DNA from: Bacteroidia bacterium
Lineage (GTDB): Bacteria > Bacteroidota > Bacteroidia > Bacteroidales > Azobacteroidaceae
Direction of reading: 5' to 3'
Assembly (NCBI GenBank): GCA_026000155.1
Contig: BNYG01000005.1
Coordinates: forward strand, 44,659-108,658
DNA length: 64,000 nucleotides
Shown: positions 1-7,108 of the stretch, one piece after another
How the letters are laid out: each line of letters begins with the position of its first letter
Numbering within the stretch: position 1 is the stretch's first letter
The notes under the pieces: model-generated
What the model was told of the DNA's origin: nothing
What the model saw: only the letters and a program-made list of their open reading frames with translations
Database searches by the model: none
Translations under genes and position numbers: made by a program

Positions 1-596
1 ATGATAATTTGGCGGCTTTATTCGACGGCTTGAAACGCATCAATACGATTTTGCTGGACTTGTCGAAAGATTTCTGGCAATATATTTCCATGGAATATTT
101 CAAGCAGAAAATCAAAGCCGGTGAAATCGGATCGTCGGCCATGCCGCACAAAGTGAACCCGATTGATTTTGAAAATGCAGAAGGCAACCTCGGCATTGCC
201 AATGCCCTTTTGGAACATCTGGCTGCCAAACTGCCGGTATCGCGCCTGCAACGGGATTTGACCGATTCTACGGTTTTGAGAAATGCCGGCGTACCGTTCG
301 CCCATATTGCCATTGCTTTCCAAAGCCTGCAAAAGGGATTGGCTAAACTTTTATTGAATCAAGATGTTATAACAAGAGATTTGGATCAGAATTGGGCAGT
401 AGTAGCAGAAGGCATTCAAACCATTTTACGGCGGGAAGGTTATCCCAAACCCTACGAAGCCTTGAAGGCTTTAACCCGTACCAATGAACAGATTACGGAG
501 AAATCCATTCGTGAATTTATTGATACCTTGCGTATCAACGAGAGAGTAAAGGAGGAGTTAAAAACAATTACTCCGCATAATTATACAGGAATTTAA
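1..596 (+). CDS. purB: Adenylosuccinate lyase, C-terminal part (cut by window edge)
   Basis: Only the last ~198 codons are in the window; the frame is open to base 3, so the gene starts upstream. PurB catalyses two fumarate-releasing steps of purine synthesis (SAICAR to AICAR, adenylosuccinate to AMP) in the cytoplasm. The fumarase/aspartase superfamily signature GSSAMPHKVNP is seen near base 140, followed by IDFENAEGNL, which is typical of the E. coli-like PurB branch. The TTG at base 9 is an internal Leu codon, not a start. A 43-bp gap precedes the pseudouridine synthase gene. Confidence 0.95.
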   Translation, partial: DNLAALFDGLKRINTILLDLSKDFWQYISMEYFKQKIKAGEIGSSAMPHKVNPIDFENAEGNLGIANALLEHLAAKLPVSRLQRDLTDSTVLRNAGVPFAHIAIAFQSLQKGLAKLLLNQDVITRDLDQNWAVVAEGIQTILRREGYPKPYEALKALTRTNEQITEKSIREFIDTLRINERVKEELKTITPHNYTGI

Positions 597-639
597 ATTT
601 AATGGTAACTAAGTACGTTTTAATTAATTAGTAAAAACA

Positions 640-2001
640 ATGACTACAGAAGATTGGAAGCCCCGCTATAATGACGGGCAAAACAGTGACGGTCTGAATC
701 GTGAGAGAAGACCTTACAATTCATCAAACCGTTCCGGCTACGGAAATCAAGGAGGAAACTACGGAAGACCAGACAACCGCAGTAGTTACAACAACCGCCC
801 CAGTTCAGGAAGTTACGACCGTCGGGATGACGGCGGAGGTTATAACCGTTCAAGTTCGGGCAATTACGATCGCCGGGATGACAACAGCAGCTACCGTCCA
901 CGGACTAACAGCTACGACCGTCCCCAACGCTCGTACGACAGCCCTCAACGTTCGTATGACAGTCCCCAACGCTCGTACGATAATCAATCGGATTATCAGG
1001 ACGGAGGCGTAAAAAAGAGAAGGCCGCGGGTAGGAGAAGTCTCTCCTGCAAGAAGTTCAGGCGGTTACAATGACCGCGGTGGTTATCAATCCAGACCTCA
1101 GGGCGGCGGCGGTTACAACAATAATCGTCCGCAAAGCAGCGGATACAACAGCGGTGGTGGTTACAACAATAACCGTCCGCAACAACGGAACACCGGCAAC
1201 AGCCGTCCGGGCGCTTACGACCCGAATTCGAAATACAGTGTTCAAAAACAGTTGAAGTATCGCGAAGAACATTTTGATCCGAACGAACCCATCCGTTTGA
1301 ATAAATACTTGGCCAATGCAGGCGTATGCTCCCGCCGGGAAGCAGACGAATTTATCAAAGCCGGTTTAGTGAAAGTGAACGGCGTACTCGTAACCGAATT
1401 GGGGACGAAAGTAAAACGCGCCGATACCGTATCTTTTCACGACGAACCGGTAAAATTGGAACACAAAATTTATCTTTTATTGAATAAACCCCGGAATTGT
1501 GTCACCACAGCCGACGATCCGCAGGAAAGATTGACCGTGATGGATTTGGTGAAAACCGCTTGCCAGGAACGGATTTTCCCGGTGGGAAGATTGGACCGGA
1601 ATACCACCGGCGTTTTGCTGTTGACCAACGACGGCGACTTGTCGTCCAAACTGACCCATCCTAAATTCTTGAAAAAGAAAATTTACCATGTATGGTTGGA
1701 CAAGGATGTCACCGTGGAAGATATGCAAAAATTGGCGGACGGCATCGAACTGGATGACGGTGAAATCCATGCAGACGCTATCAGCTATGTGAGTGATGAA
1801 GCCAAAGACCAGGTGGGAATCGAAATTCATTCGGGACGCAACCGTATTGTGCGCCGGATGTTTGAAAGTTTGGGTTACCATGTGACCAAATTAGACCGTG
1901 TGTATTTTGCCGGATTGACCAAGAAAAATCTGAAAAAAGGGCATTGGCGTTTTCTGACGGAAAAAGAAGTTTCCATGTTAAGAATGGGATCTTTTGAATA
2001 A
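640..2001 (+). CDS. RluB/RsuA-type rRNA pseudouridine synthase with long low-complexity N-terminus
   Basis: 453 aa. Residues 1 to ~210 are a disordered Gly/Asn/Arg/Ser/Tyr-rich extension. An S4 RNA-binding domain follows (IRLNKYLANAGVCSRREAD, ~217-265), then the RsuA-family catalytic domain with GRLDRNTTGVLLLTNDGDL; Asp319 in GRLD is the expected catalytic Asp. It should isomerise a uridine in rRNA, by analogy 23S helix 89 (RluB). Long RGG/YDR-like extensions are common on the Bacteroidetes member and may add RNA binding. The extension contains a 21-bp tandem repeat encoding PQRSYDS near bases 920-983, a likely site of length variation. ATG at 640 is the only sensible start. Confidence 0.9.
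   Translation: MTTEDWKPRYNDGQNSDGLNRERRPYNSSNRSGYGNQGGNYGRPDNRSSYNNRPSSGSYDRRDDGGGYNRSSSGNYDRRDDNSSYRPRTNSYDRPQRSYDSPQRSYDSPQRSYDNQSDYQDGGVKKRRPRVGEVSPARSSGGYNDRGGYQSRPQGGGGYNNNRPQSSGYNSGGGYNNNRPQQRNTGNSRPGAYDPNSKYSVQKQLKYREEHFDPNEPIRLNKYLANAGVCSRREADEFIKAGLVKVNGVLVTELGTKVKRADTVSFHDEPVKLEHKIYLLLNKPRNCVTTADDPQERLTVMDLVKTACQERIFPVGRLDRNTTGVLLLTNDGDLSSKLTHPKFLKKKIYHVWLDKDVTVEDMQKLADGIELDDGEIHADAISYVSDEAKDQVGIEIHSGRNRIVRRMFESLGYHVTKLDRVYFAGLTKKNLKKGHWRFLTEKEVSMLRMGSFE
920..983 (+). repeat. 21-bp in-frame tandem repeat in the pseudouridine synthase gene
   Basis: Three consecutive near-identical 21-bp units encode the heptapeptide PQRSYDS or PQRSYDN. Differences between units are mostly silent (cgc/cgt, tac/tat). 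Because the unit is a multiple of three, gain or loss of copies would keep the frame. Confidence 0.85.
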
Positions 2002-2017
2002 ATAATAAATAAGGAAA

Positions 2018-2136
2018 CTGTCATTGCGGGCTTGACCCGCAATCCCCTGAAAACCGTTAATCACCATTATTCAATATCTTGCATCAGTACTGTTTAACGG
2101 ACATCTTGGGATTGCGGGTCAAGCCCGCAATGACAG
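2018..2136. repeat. Palindromic repeat element with two inverted arms
   Basis: Two 29-bp arms (2018-2046 and 2108-2136) are exact inverted copies, each itself a hairpin built on ATTGCGGG..CCCGCAAT. The inverted pairing resumes inside with ccgttaa (2054-2060) against ttaacgg (2094-2100). A third single arm of the same family lies at 28786-28828 between sufC and sufD. It reads as a MITE-like or REP-like dispersed element. It falls just upstream of asnS and supplies a spurious in-frame N-terminal extension to that reading frame. Confidence 0.85.
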
Positions 2137-2162
2137 AAGACTTTTATTGTACATTAAATATA

Positions 2163-3551
2163 ATGAAACGAACAAAAATAGTTGATTTAGTAAACACAAC
2201 CGATTATAACAGAGAGGTATGTGTCAAAGGCTGGGTACGTACCCGCCGGGGAAATAAAAACGTAGCTTTCGTTGCCTTGAACGACGGATCAATCGTCCAT
2301 TCGATTCAGGTGGTGGTCGATATCGCCCAATTCGGCGAAGAGTTTCTGAAACCCATCACGACAGGCGCTTGTATTGCCGTAAACGGTTTATTGGTGGAAT
2401 CGCAGGGACAAGGGCAAACCGCTGAAATTCAGGCGAAAGAAATCGAAATTTACGGAACAGCCGATCCGGCTGTTTATCCCTTGCAAAAGAAAGGTCATTC
2501 CTTGGAATTTTTGAGGGAAATCGCTTATTTGCGCCCGCGTACCAATACATTCGGAGCCATTTTCCGTATCCGTCACCATGTGGCTTTTGCCATTCACGAA
2601 TATTTCAACAAACAGGGCTTTTTCTATTTCCATACCCCGCTGATTACCGGTTCGGATGCGGAAGGAGCCGGCTCCATGTTCCAGGTGACTACCTTGGACG
2701 TGGCCAATCCGCCGAAAACGGAAGATGGAAAAATTGATTATTCGCAGGATTTCTTCGGACATTCGACCAACCTCACGGTTTCCGGACAGTTGGAAGGGGA
2801 ATTGGGTGCGATGGCTTTGGGTGGCATTTATACTTTCGGACCAACGTTCCGGGCGGAAAATTCCAATACGCCCCGCCACTTGGCGGAATTTTGGATGATC
2901 GAACCGGAAATCGCTTTCATTGACATCAACGACAATATGGATTTGGCGGAAGATTTCCTGAAATACGTCATTTCGTATGCCTTGAAACATTGCAAGGATG
3001 ATATTGAATTTCTGAACAAAATGTATGACAACGAATTGCTGGATCGCCTGAATTTTGTGATCAACAACGAATTCGTTCGCCTGACTTATACCGAAGGGGT
3101 GGAAATCCTGGAAAAGAGCGGCAAGAAATTTGAATATCCGGTATATTGGGGAGCTGATTTGCAATCCGAACATGAACGCTATTTGGTGGAAGATCATTTC
3201 AAACGCCCGGTGATCCTGACCGATTATCCGAAAGAAATCAAATCGTTCTATATGAAGCAAAACGAAGATGGAAAAACCGTTCGCGGAATGGACGTACTGT
3301 TCCCGAAAATCGGTGAAATTATCGGCGGGTCGGAACGGGAAGCGGATTATGACAAACTGCTGAACCGCGTACAGGAATTGAATATGTCGCTGGATAGTCT
3401 GTGGTGGTATATGGATACACGCAAATTCGGAACAGCGCCTCACGCAGGTTTTGGACTGGGGTTTGAACGCCTGATATTGTTTATTACCGGCATGCAGAAT
3501 ATCCGGGATGTTATTCCTTTTCCGCGTACACCGAAGAACGCAGAATTTTAA
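2163..3551 (+). CDS. asnS: Asparaginyl-tRNA synthetase
   Basis: 462 aa, the usual length for bacterial AsnRS. N-terminal OB-fold anticodon-binding domain (residues ~15-110), then the class II catalytic core: motif 2 around [21 protein letters not shown] and motif 3 [10 protein letters not shown] near the C-terminus. It charges tRNA-Asn with asparagine in the cytoplasm. The open frame extends upstream to 2079, but those codons lie in the palindromic repeat. The Met at 2163 ([10 protein letters not shown]) matches where the family begins, so it was chosen. A hairpin terminator shared with the convergent ATPase gene follows. Confidence 0.95.
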   Translation: MKRTKIVDLVNTTDYNREVCVKGWVRTRRGNKNVAFVALNDGSIVHSIQVVVDIAQFGEEFLKPITTGACIAVNGLLVESQGQGQTAEIQAKEIEIYGTADPAVYPLQKKGHSLEFLREIAYLRPRTNTFGAIFRIRHHVAFAIHEYFNKQGFFYFHTPLITGSDAEGAGSMFQVTTLDVANPPKTEDGKIDYSQDFFGHSTNLTVSGQLEGELGAMALGGIYTFGPTFRAENSNTPRHLAEFWMIEPEIAFIDINDNMDLAEDFLKYVISYALKHCKDDIEFLNKMYDNELLDRLNFVINNEFVRLTYTEGVEILEKSGKKFEYPVYWGADLQSEHERYLVEDHFKRPVILTDYPKEIKSFYMKQNEDGKTVRGMDVLFPKIGEIIGGSEREADYDKLLNRVQELNMSLDSLWWYMDTRKFGTAPHAGFGLGFERLILFITGMQNIRDVIPFPRTPKNAEF

Positions 3552-3576
3552 ACTTTAATAGTTCTTGGAAATGAGC

Positions 3577-3608
3577 AATCCCTCTTGGACATGAGCCAAA
3601 GAGGGATT
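3577..3608. terminator. Bidirectional hairpin terminator, asnS / ATPase
   Basis: Arms aatccctcttgg (3577-3588) and ccaaagagggatt (3596-3608) pair with a single bulge. A T-rich run (ctttatttta) follows on the plus strand. It sits between two convergent genes. Confidence 0.75.
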
Positions 3609-3626
3609 CTTTATTTTAAAAAATAA

Positions 3627-5063
3627 TTATACAAACAAGTCATTCATAGTAATTTCCGATTGTATATTACCCCAATAAGCATTGCGTTTTACCCCATAAG
3701 TCGTTATCATTGTCAAATGTACGGCATCACGACTGCCTGTTTCTTCGATAAATGTATATTTTTTGTTGCGTAAAGCTTCATCCTGTTTTTTATCAATTAC
3801 AAATTCTTTGTTCGAAAATTTGATTTCGCACAGATTGGTAATTTTATCGTTTCGTTTGATAATCAGGTCTATTTGCGCACCATTTTCTGTAGAGACGCGA
3901 TTAATCGCGTCTCTACTGCGCCACGAATAGATTTTGGTTGTAACACCCGAAATTCCCAACTTGCATTTAATCTGACGGACATGCGCCATACAAACCTGCT
4001 CAAACGAATAACCGCTCCACGCACGATGTTTGGGATTGTCAATCTGGCTTGCCCAATAGTTTTCGGGCAATTGCTTTTCATCTGCGATAAAATTCAGATA
4101 AAACAACGAATAAAAATCAACTAACTGATAAATACGATTTTTCGATTGTTGTCGATAATCGTTATAAACCCGGATAAATCCGCACTGTTCGAGTTCTTCG
4201 AGTATGCGGGATACCGAACCGCCATCGGGAATAGCCAAAAGTTTAAGAATTTCCTCGCGAGTCAAGCCTTTTTTCTTCGTACTTAGGGCGTTGATTACAG
4301 CGATGTGTTTTCCCGAATGCTGAAACAAGGAATTATATAACAGGGAAAATTCGTCTTTGAAGGGCGCATTTTCAGCAAAAAACATAGAATCAATGTTTTG
4401 CGCCACACTTTTACTCTTTTTTATAAATTCCAAATAAAACGGCACACCACCCATAACCATATAATATTCAATAATTTGCTTGCGGTTACACTCGATTTTT
4501 CTGCTTTTCAAAAATAATTCCGTTTCGCTAAGAGTAAACGGTTGCAGTGCAATTTGTTGCGTAACACGATTATGCAAGCCACCTTTGTTTTTGATAATTT
4601 TGTTGATGAGCCACGAAGTAGCAGAAGCACAAACAATCAAAACAATGTCTTTTCGGGCTGAAGCAAAGGAGTTCCAAAAATATTCCAATGCCTGCACAAA
4701 ATCCGATTTTTGCGTGTCGAGCCACGAAAGTTCATCCATAAAAATCACTTTTTTCCCTCTGTTTTTCGTTTGAACAATGAAACTTTGCAGTTGTTCAAGC
4801 GCCTCAAACCAATTATTAACTGCAGGAAACGGCATTTTTGAATATTGCCTGATTGCCGTATTGAAATTTAAAAATTGTTGCGACTTCGACACATTATAAA
4901 CGCCCGTAAAATAGAACAAGAATTTGTTTTGGAAAAATTCCCGAATCAGATATGTTTTACCTATTCTTCGTCTTCCAAATATTGCGATAAATTCGGATTT
5001 ATTCGATTCAAGGCATTGATTAATAATTCCTTGCTCGTGCTCTCTACCAATTATATTATTCAT
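3627..5063 (-). CDS. DUF234-type ATP-binding protein (archaeal-type ATPase)
   Basis: 478 aa. Walker A GRRRIGKT at residues 30-37, Walker B VIFMDELSW near residue 110, a winged-helix-like middle region, and a C-terminal DUF234-like nuclease-fold segment (ENGAQIDLIIKRN...CEIKFSN, a D..E.K arrangement). Family members are common accessory genes in Bacteroidetes and have no settled role; DNA or NTPase-linked functions are suspected. At residues ~382-391 the peptide RDAINRVS is encoded by a perfect 28-bp palindrome and interrupts an otherwise typical YSWRS..ENGAQIDL stretch. It is flanked by core genes on both sides and has its own promoter with repeated CCGCCAA words. Confidence 0.85.
   Translation of the reverse strand: MNNIIGREHEQGIINQCLESNKSEFIAIFGRRRIGKTYLIREFFQNKFLFYFTGVYNVSKSQQFLNFNTAIRQYSKMPFPAVNNWFEALEQLQSFIVQTKNRGKKVIFMDELSWLDTQKSDFVQALEYFWNSFASARKDIVLIVCASATSWLINKIIKNKGGLHNRVTQQIALQPFTLSETELFLKSRKIECNRKQIIEYYMVMGGVPFYLEFIKKSKSVAQNIDSMFFAENAPFKDEFSLLYNSLFQHSGKHIAVINALSTKKKGLTREEILKLLAIPDGGSVSRILEELEQCGFIRVYNDYRQQSKNRIYQLVDFYSLFYLNFIADEKQLPENYWASQIDNPKHRAWSGYSFEQVCMAHVRQIKCKLGISGVTTKIYSWRSRDAINRVSTENGAQIDLIIKRNDKITNLCEIKFSNKEFVIDKKQDEALRNKKYTFIEETGSRDAVHLTMITTYGVKRNAYWGNIQSEITMNDLFV
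3889..3916. repeat. Perfect 28-bp palindrome inserted in frame
   Basis: The half-site gtagagacgcgatt is followed by its exact reverse complement. It lies inside the ATPase gene and is translated as RDAINRVS on the minus strand. The same type of palindrome is known to me as a dispersed repeat in other bacterial genomes; here it keeps the reading frame open. Confidence 0.9.
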
Positions 5064-5079
5064 ATTGCATCAATTATTA

Positions 5080-5170
5080 TTGGCGGTAAAGGTATAAAAA
5101 ATAAATGATTCCGCCAAAAATAAAAATTATTTTTGGCGGAATGTGTATTTTAAATCATACTTTCCGCCAA
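5080..5170 (-). promoter_or_regulatory. ATPase promoter region with four CCGCCAA words
   Basis: A -7-like element TACCTTTA lies on the minus strand at 5087-5094, upstream of the ATG at 5063. The word TTGGCGG occurs at 5080-5086, directly next to it. A 15-bp perfect inverted repeat follows (5109-5123 / 5127-5141, arm ttccgccaaaaataa), and another TTCCGCCAA lies at 5162-5170. Four copies around one promoter suggest an operator. The protein that would bind is unknown. Confidence 0.55.
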
Positions 5171-5290
5171 GTATTTTGTGTTAGTGGTTTATTTGGAAAT
5201 TTATTTTTTGAAAAAACACTATCTTTTTTATTATTTGATGGCTAAGCAAACATTTTAGATGCGTTAATTTTGAAAAAAATAATTATAATA

Positions 5291-5322
5291 TTTGTTATTA
5301 ACAAGATATAATATTATCTTTG
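5291..5322 (+). promoter_or_regulatory. Promoter of rimP-nusA-infB-cvpA
   Basis: TTTG at 5291-5294 and TATCTTTG at 5315-5322, separated by 20 nt, match the Bacteroidetes primary sigma factor consensus. Transcription should begin near 5329, about 46 nt before the rimP start. Confidence 0.75.
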
Positions 5323-5335
5323 TGCCCAATAGGAG

Positions 5336-5357
5336 GAGGGAGGCGAAAGCCTCTCTC
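5336..5357 (+). promoter_or_regulatory. Leader hairpin before rimP (possible attenuator)
   Basis: A 9-bp stem with a GAAA tetraloop (gagggaggc / gcctctctc) is followed by a T-rich stretch ctttt-attttattttt. It lies between the predicted transcription start and rimP. Shape and T-run resemble an intrinsic terminator, placed ahead of the gene for the termination factor NusA. It could also simply stabilise the 5' end. Confidence 0.5.
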
Positions 5358-5374
5358 TTTTATTTTATTTTTGA

Positions 5375-5842
5375 ATGATTGAAAAAGCATTAGTAAAAGA
5401 AATTGTCGAAGAGTATCTGAAAAATTCGGATAAGTATTTGACGGACATAAAAGTGGAACCCGGCGACCGGATTATCGTGGAAATGGATGGTGATCAAGCG
5501 GTTTCGATTGACGATTGTATTGCTCTTACCAAATACATCGAATCGAAATTGGATCGCGATGTCGAAGATTACGAATTGGAAGTCGGTTCGGCTGGAATTT
5601 CTTCTCCTTATAAAGTGCTTCGCCAATACAAAAAAAATACCGGCAAAGAAGTGGAAGTGCTGCTGAAATCCGGTCTGAAATATTCCGGTATTCTTAAAGA
5701 AGCCGGAGAAAATACAATCATCCTCACGGTGGAAAAACAAGTCAAACCGGAAGGAGCCAAACGGAAAATCACGGTAGAAGAAGATTTGACGTTTACAATC
5801 GATGAAATTAAATATACAAAAAACATAATCAGATTCAAATAA
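5375..5842 (+). CDS. rimP: Ribosome maturation factor RimP
   Basis: 155 aa, the normal length. RimP helps mature the 30S subunit. The N-terminal domain contains VEMDGDQAVSIDDCIALTKYIESKLD and YELEVGSAGIS (the family SPG motif is SAG here), and the C-terminal SH3-like domain spans ~95-150. It is the first gene of the rimP-nusA-infB block, 6 bp before nusA, an order shared by most bacteria. Confidence 0.93.
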   Translation: MIEKALVKEIVEEYLKNSDKYLTDIKVEPGDRIIVEMDGDQAVSIDDCIALTKYIESKLDRDVEDYELEVGSAGISSPYKVLRQYKKNTGKEVEVLLKSGLKYSGILKEAGENTIILTVEKQVKPEGAKRKITVEEDLTFTIDEIKYTKNIIRFK

Positions 5843-5848
5843 AAAGTT

Positions 5849-7099
5849 ATGGCGAGACGAGTAGAACCAAGTATGATCGAGACATTTGCCGATTTCAAGG
5901 AAAACAAAAATGTGGATAGAACCACCTTGATCAGTGTTTTGGAAGAAGCATTCCGGAACGTAATAAGCAAGATGTTCGGTTCGGACGAAAATTATGATAT
6001 CATTATCAATCCCGATAAAGGTGATTTTGAAATCTGGAGAAACCGCGAGGTCGTTCCCGATGACGAATTGGAGGATTCCAACTTGCAAATATCCTTGACG
6101 GAAGCGCAAAAAATTGATTCCGACTACGAAGTGGGCGAACAGATAACCGATGCGGTCGATTTCGCCGGTTTTGGCCGCCGCGCCGTATTGAATTTGCGCC
6201 AGGCTTTGTCTTCCAAAATATTGGAACTGCAAAAAGATACACTCTACAATAAATATAAAGACCAGATCGGACAAATCGTCATCGGGGAAGTATATCAGGT
6301 ATGGAAAAAAGAAGTCCTGTTATTGGACGACGAAGGAAATGAACTGGTTCTCCCTAAAACAGAGCAAATTCCGGGCGATTTTTTCCGTAAAAACGAAATG
6401 CGCCGCGCTGTGGTAGTAAAAGTGGATAATCAAAACAACAACCCGAAGATTATCCTTTCCCGCACTTCCAACCTGTTCATGCAACGCCTGTTTGAATTGG
6501 AAGTTCCCGAAATTCACGACGGATTAATCACTATCAAACGGATAGCACGTATCCCGGGAGAACGGGCAAAAGTAGCAGTTGAGTCGTATGACGACCGCAT
6601 TGACCCGGTGGGAGCTTGCGTGGGAATGAAAGGCGCCCGTATTCATGGTATTGTCCGTGAATTGTGCAACGAAAATATTGACGTAATCAATTATACCGCA
6701 AACACTTCGCTGTTCATTCAGCGAGCGTTAAGTCCGGCTAAAATTTCTTCCCTGAAAATTCACGAAGAAGAAAAGAAAGCCGAAGTGTATCTTCGTCCCG
6801 AAGAAGTTTCGTTAGCCATCGGAAAAGGCGGATTGAATATCAAACTGGCAAGCATGCTGACCGAATACACGATTGACGTATTCCGGGATGTGGATATTGA
6901 CGGTGAAGATATTTATCTGGACGAATTTTCCGATGAAATCGAAGCCTGGGTCATTGATACATTCAAGAATATCGGTTGTTATACTGCTAAAAATGTGCTG
7001 GCGTTGAATCGCAATGAAATTATCGAAAAGACTGATTTGGAAGAAAACACGGTGGACGAAGTGCTCGGAATCCTGAAAGCAGAATTTGAAGAAGAATAA
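5849..7099 (+). CDS. nusA: Transcription termination/antitermination factor NusA
   Basis: 416 aa. N-terminal RNA polymerase-binding domain (~1-130), S1 domain (~135-200), then KH domains with GVCVGMKGARI and AIGKGGLNIKLA, and a short C-terminal helical region. NusA binds RNA polymerase and nascent RNA and modulates pausing and termination. It is co-transcribed with rimP and infB (gaps of 6 and 9 bp). Confidence 0.95.
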   Translation: MARRVEPSMIETFADFKENKNVDRTTLISVLEEAFRNVISKMFGSDENYDIIINPDKGDFEIWRNREVVPDDELEDSNLQISLTEAQKIDSDYEVGEQITDAVDFAGFGRRAVLNLRQALSSKILELQKDTLYNKYKDQIGQIVIGEVYQVWKKEVLLLDDEGNELVLPKTEQIPGDFFRKNEMRRAVVVKVDNQNNNPKIILSRTSNLFMQRLFELEVPEIHDGLITIKRIARIPGERAKVAVESYDDRIDPVGACVGMKGARIHGIVRELCNENIDVINYTANTSLFIQRALSPAKISSLKIHEEEKKAEVYLRPEEVSLAIGKGGLNIKLASMLTEYTIDVFRDVDIDGEDIYLDEFSDEIEAWVIDTFKNIGCYTAKNVLALNRNEIIEKTDLEENTVDEVLGILKAEFEEE

Positions 7100-7108
7100 A
7101 ATTATTAT

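Noticed and set aside
2388..3443. 351-aa minus-strand frame opposite asnS
   Set aside because: No recognisable domain; fully covered by the strongly supported asnS gene.
5390..6274. 294-aa minus-strand frame opposite rimP/nusA
   Set aside because: Phe/Ile-rich shadow of conserved genes; no start context or domain.
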